Assembly (NCBI GenBank): GCA_031274075.1
Contig: JAISQQ010000405.1
Coordinates: 1-6,513 of the forward strand
Reading direction: 5' to 3'
DNA from: Accumulibacter sp.
GTDB taxonomy: Bacteria; Pseudomonadota; Gammaproteobacteria; Burkholderiales; Rhodocyclaceae
Length of the DNA stretch: 6,513 nt
Shown: piece by piece, positions 6,112-6,513 of the stretch
How positions within the stretch are numbered: position 1 is the stretch's first letter
Layout of the letters: each line of letters begins with the position of its first letter
Program-made: the position numbers and the translations under genes
Notes under the pieces: generated by a model
Seen by the model: the letters and a program-made list of their open reading frames with translations, nothing else
What the model was told of the DNA's origin: nothing
Database searches by the model: none

Positions 6112-6513
6112 CGTACCCGCCAGACGATCGTCGACTGCCTGATCACGTTGTTGTACTGGCGCGCCGCCAAGGCGATTTCCATGTTGTCCAGCGCGCCCGA
6201 CGACAGCTTGTCCTGCCAGAGGGGGTTGAGCGCATGCGCCGTCGATTCGATCTCGAAATCGACGCCCAGGATCAGGCCGAGCGGCGTATTCGCCGCTTCC
6301 AGCCCGGCCCATTCACGGTTGAGCCGCTGGCTGAACAACTCGAGCATCTGGGCGGTGATCGGCCGGACGTGCGTCGGATCGCCGAGGAAATCATCGCTGC
6401 GCGGGTGCGGCACGGTGATTTCGATGCGCGCCCCGTCGCGGCAGACGCGGTACATTTCCCGGACGATCGACAGGAACACGCCGGTCTGCTCGCCGAGATG
6501 TTCGAGCACGTGG
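6093..6513 (-). CDS. Class I SAM-dependent methyltransferase, C-terminal part (5' end beyond window)
   Basis: The frame is open to the right edge of the window and ends at TGA 6095-6093, giving 139 visible residues. The first visible residues, HVLEHLGEQ, match the motif after strand 4 of class I methyltransferases. REMYRVCRDGARIEITVPHPRSDDFLGDPTHVRPIT follows (visible residues ~18-53), the usual later part with strand 5 and a PHP/GDPTH segment seen in methyltransferases of polysaccharide loci. The SAM-binding glycine-rich motif I must lie outside the window. The GTG at 6509 is an internal codon. The substrate is unknown; an O-methylated sugar is a reasonable guess from the neighbouring glycosyltransferases. 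The last residues, SGIR, and the stop codon are encoded within the heptamer repeat, so the original C-terminus was probably a few residues different. The stop overlaps the earliest possible start of the next gene by 4 nt. Confidence 0.8.
   Translation of the reverse strand, partial: HVLEHLGEQTGVFLSIVREMYRVCRDGARIEITVPHPRSDDFLGDPTHVRPITAQMLELFSQRLNREWAGLEAANTPLGLILGVDFEIESTAHALNPLWQDKLSSGALDNMEIALAARQYNNVIRQSTIVWRVRKSGIR

Overview
The window is GC-rich, densely coded bacterial DNA. The fragment at its left edge is the C-terminal end of a membrane-bound lytic transglycosylase A (MltA), which points to a Gram-negative proteobacterium. The overall character of the genes fits a betaproteobacterium, for example the Rhodocyclales or Nitrosomonadales. 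That placement is an inference from gene style, because no taxonomic marker is present.

Layout from left to right: (1) 1-302, + strand, 3' end of mltA. (2) 303-715, a gene-free stretch holding a MITE-like element (386-653). It is bounded by near-perfect 17-bp inverted repeats and contains three tandem 42-bp units, each with a hairpin, plus a fourth hairpin of the same family in the opposite orientation. (3) 716-2245, + strand, a protein with a TPR-like segment followed by a GT-A-fold glycosyltransferase-like domain with a DxD-type motif. (4) 2256-6513, - strand, three genes that are adjacent or overlapping and read right to left: a SAM-dependent methyltransferase (5' part outside the window), a TPR protein with a GT9-like C-terminal domain, and a TPR protein with a SPINDLY/O-GlcNAc-transferase (GT41) catalytic domain. 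The + strand glycosyltransferase and the - strand group converge with only 10 bp between their stop codons.

The three sugar-transfer genes and the methyltransferase look like part of a surface-glycan or protein-glycosylation locus. The GT41-type enzyme would modify Ser/Thr of a cytoplasmic protein substrate, flagellin being the classic candidate in proteobacteria. The GT9-like and GT-A-like proteins could extend or build a glycan, and the methyltransferase could methylate a sugar or another intermediate. The acceptor and the order of action cannot be seen in this window.

The two least ordinary signals are non-coding. One is the hairpin-repeat element between mltA and the first glycosyltransferase, whose stems vary with compensatory base changes. 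The other is a degenerate 7-bp repeat, arranged as an imperfect palindrome, at the junction of the methyltransferase and the TPR-GT9 gene (5983-6111). It supplies the methyltransferase stop codon and overlaps the first ~37 codons of the longest reading of the next gene.
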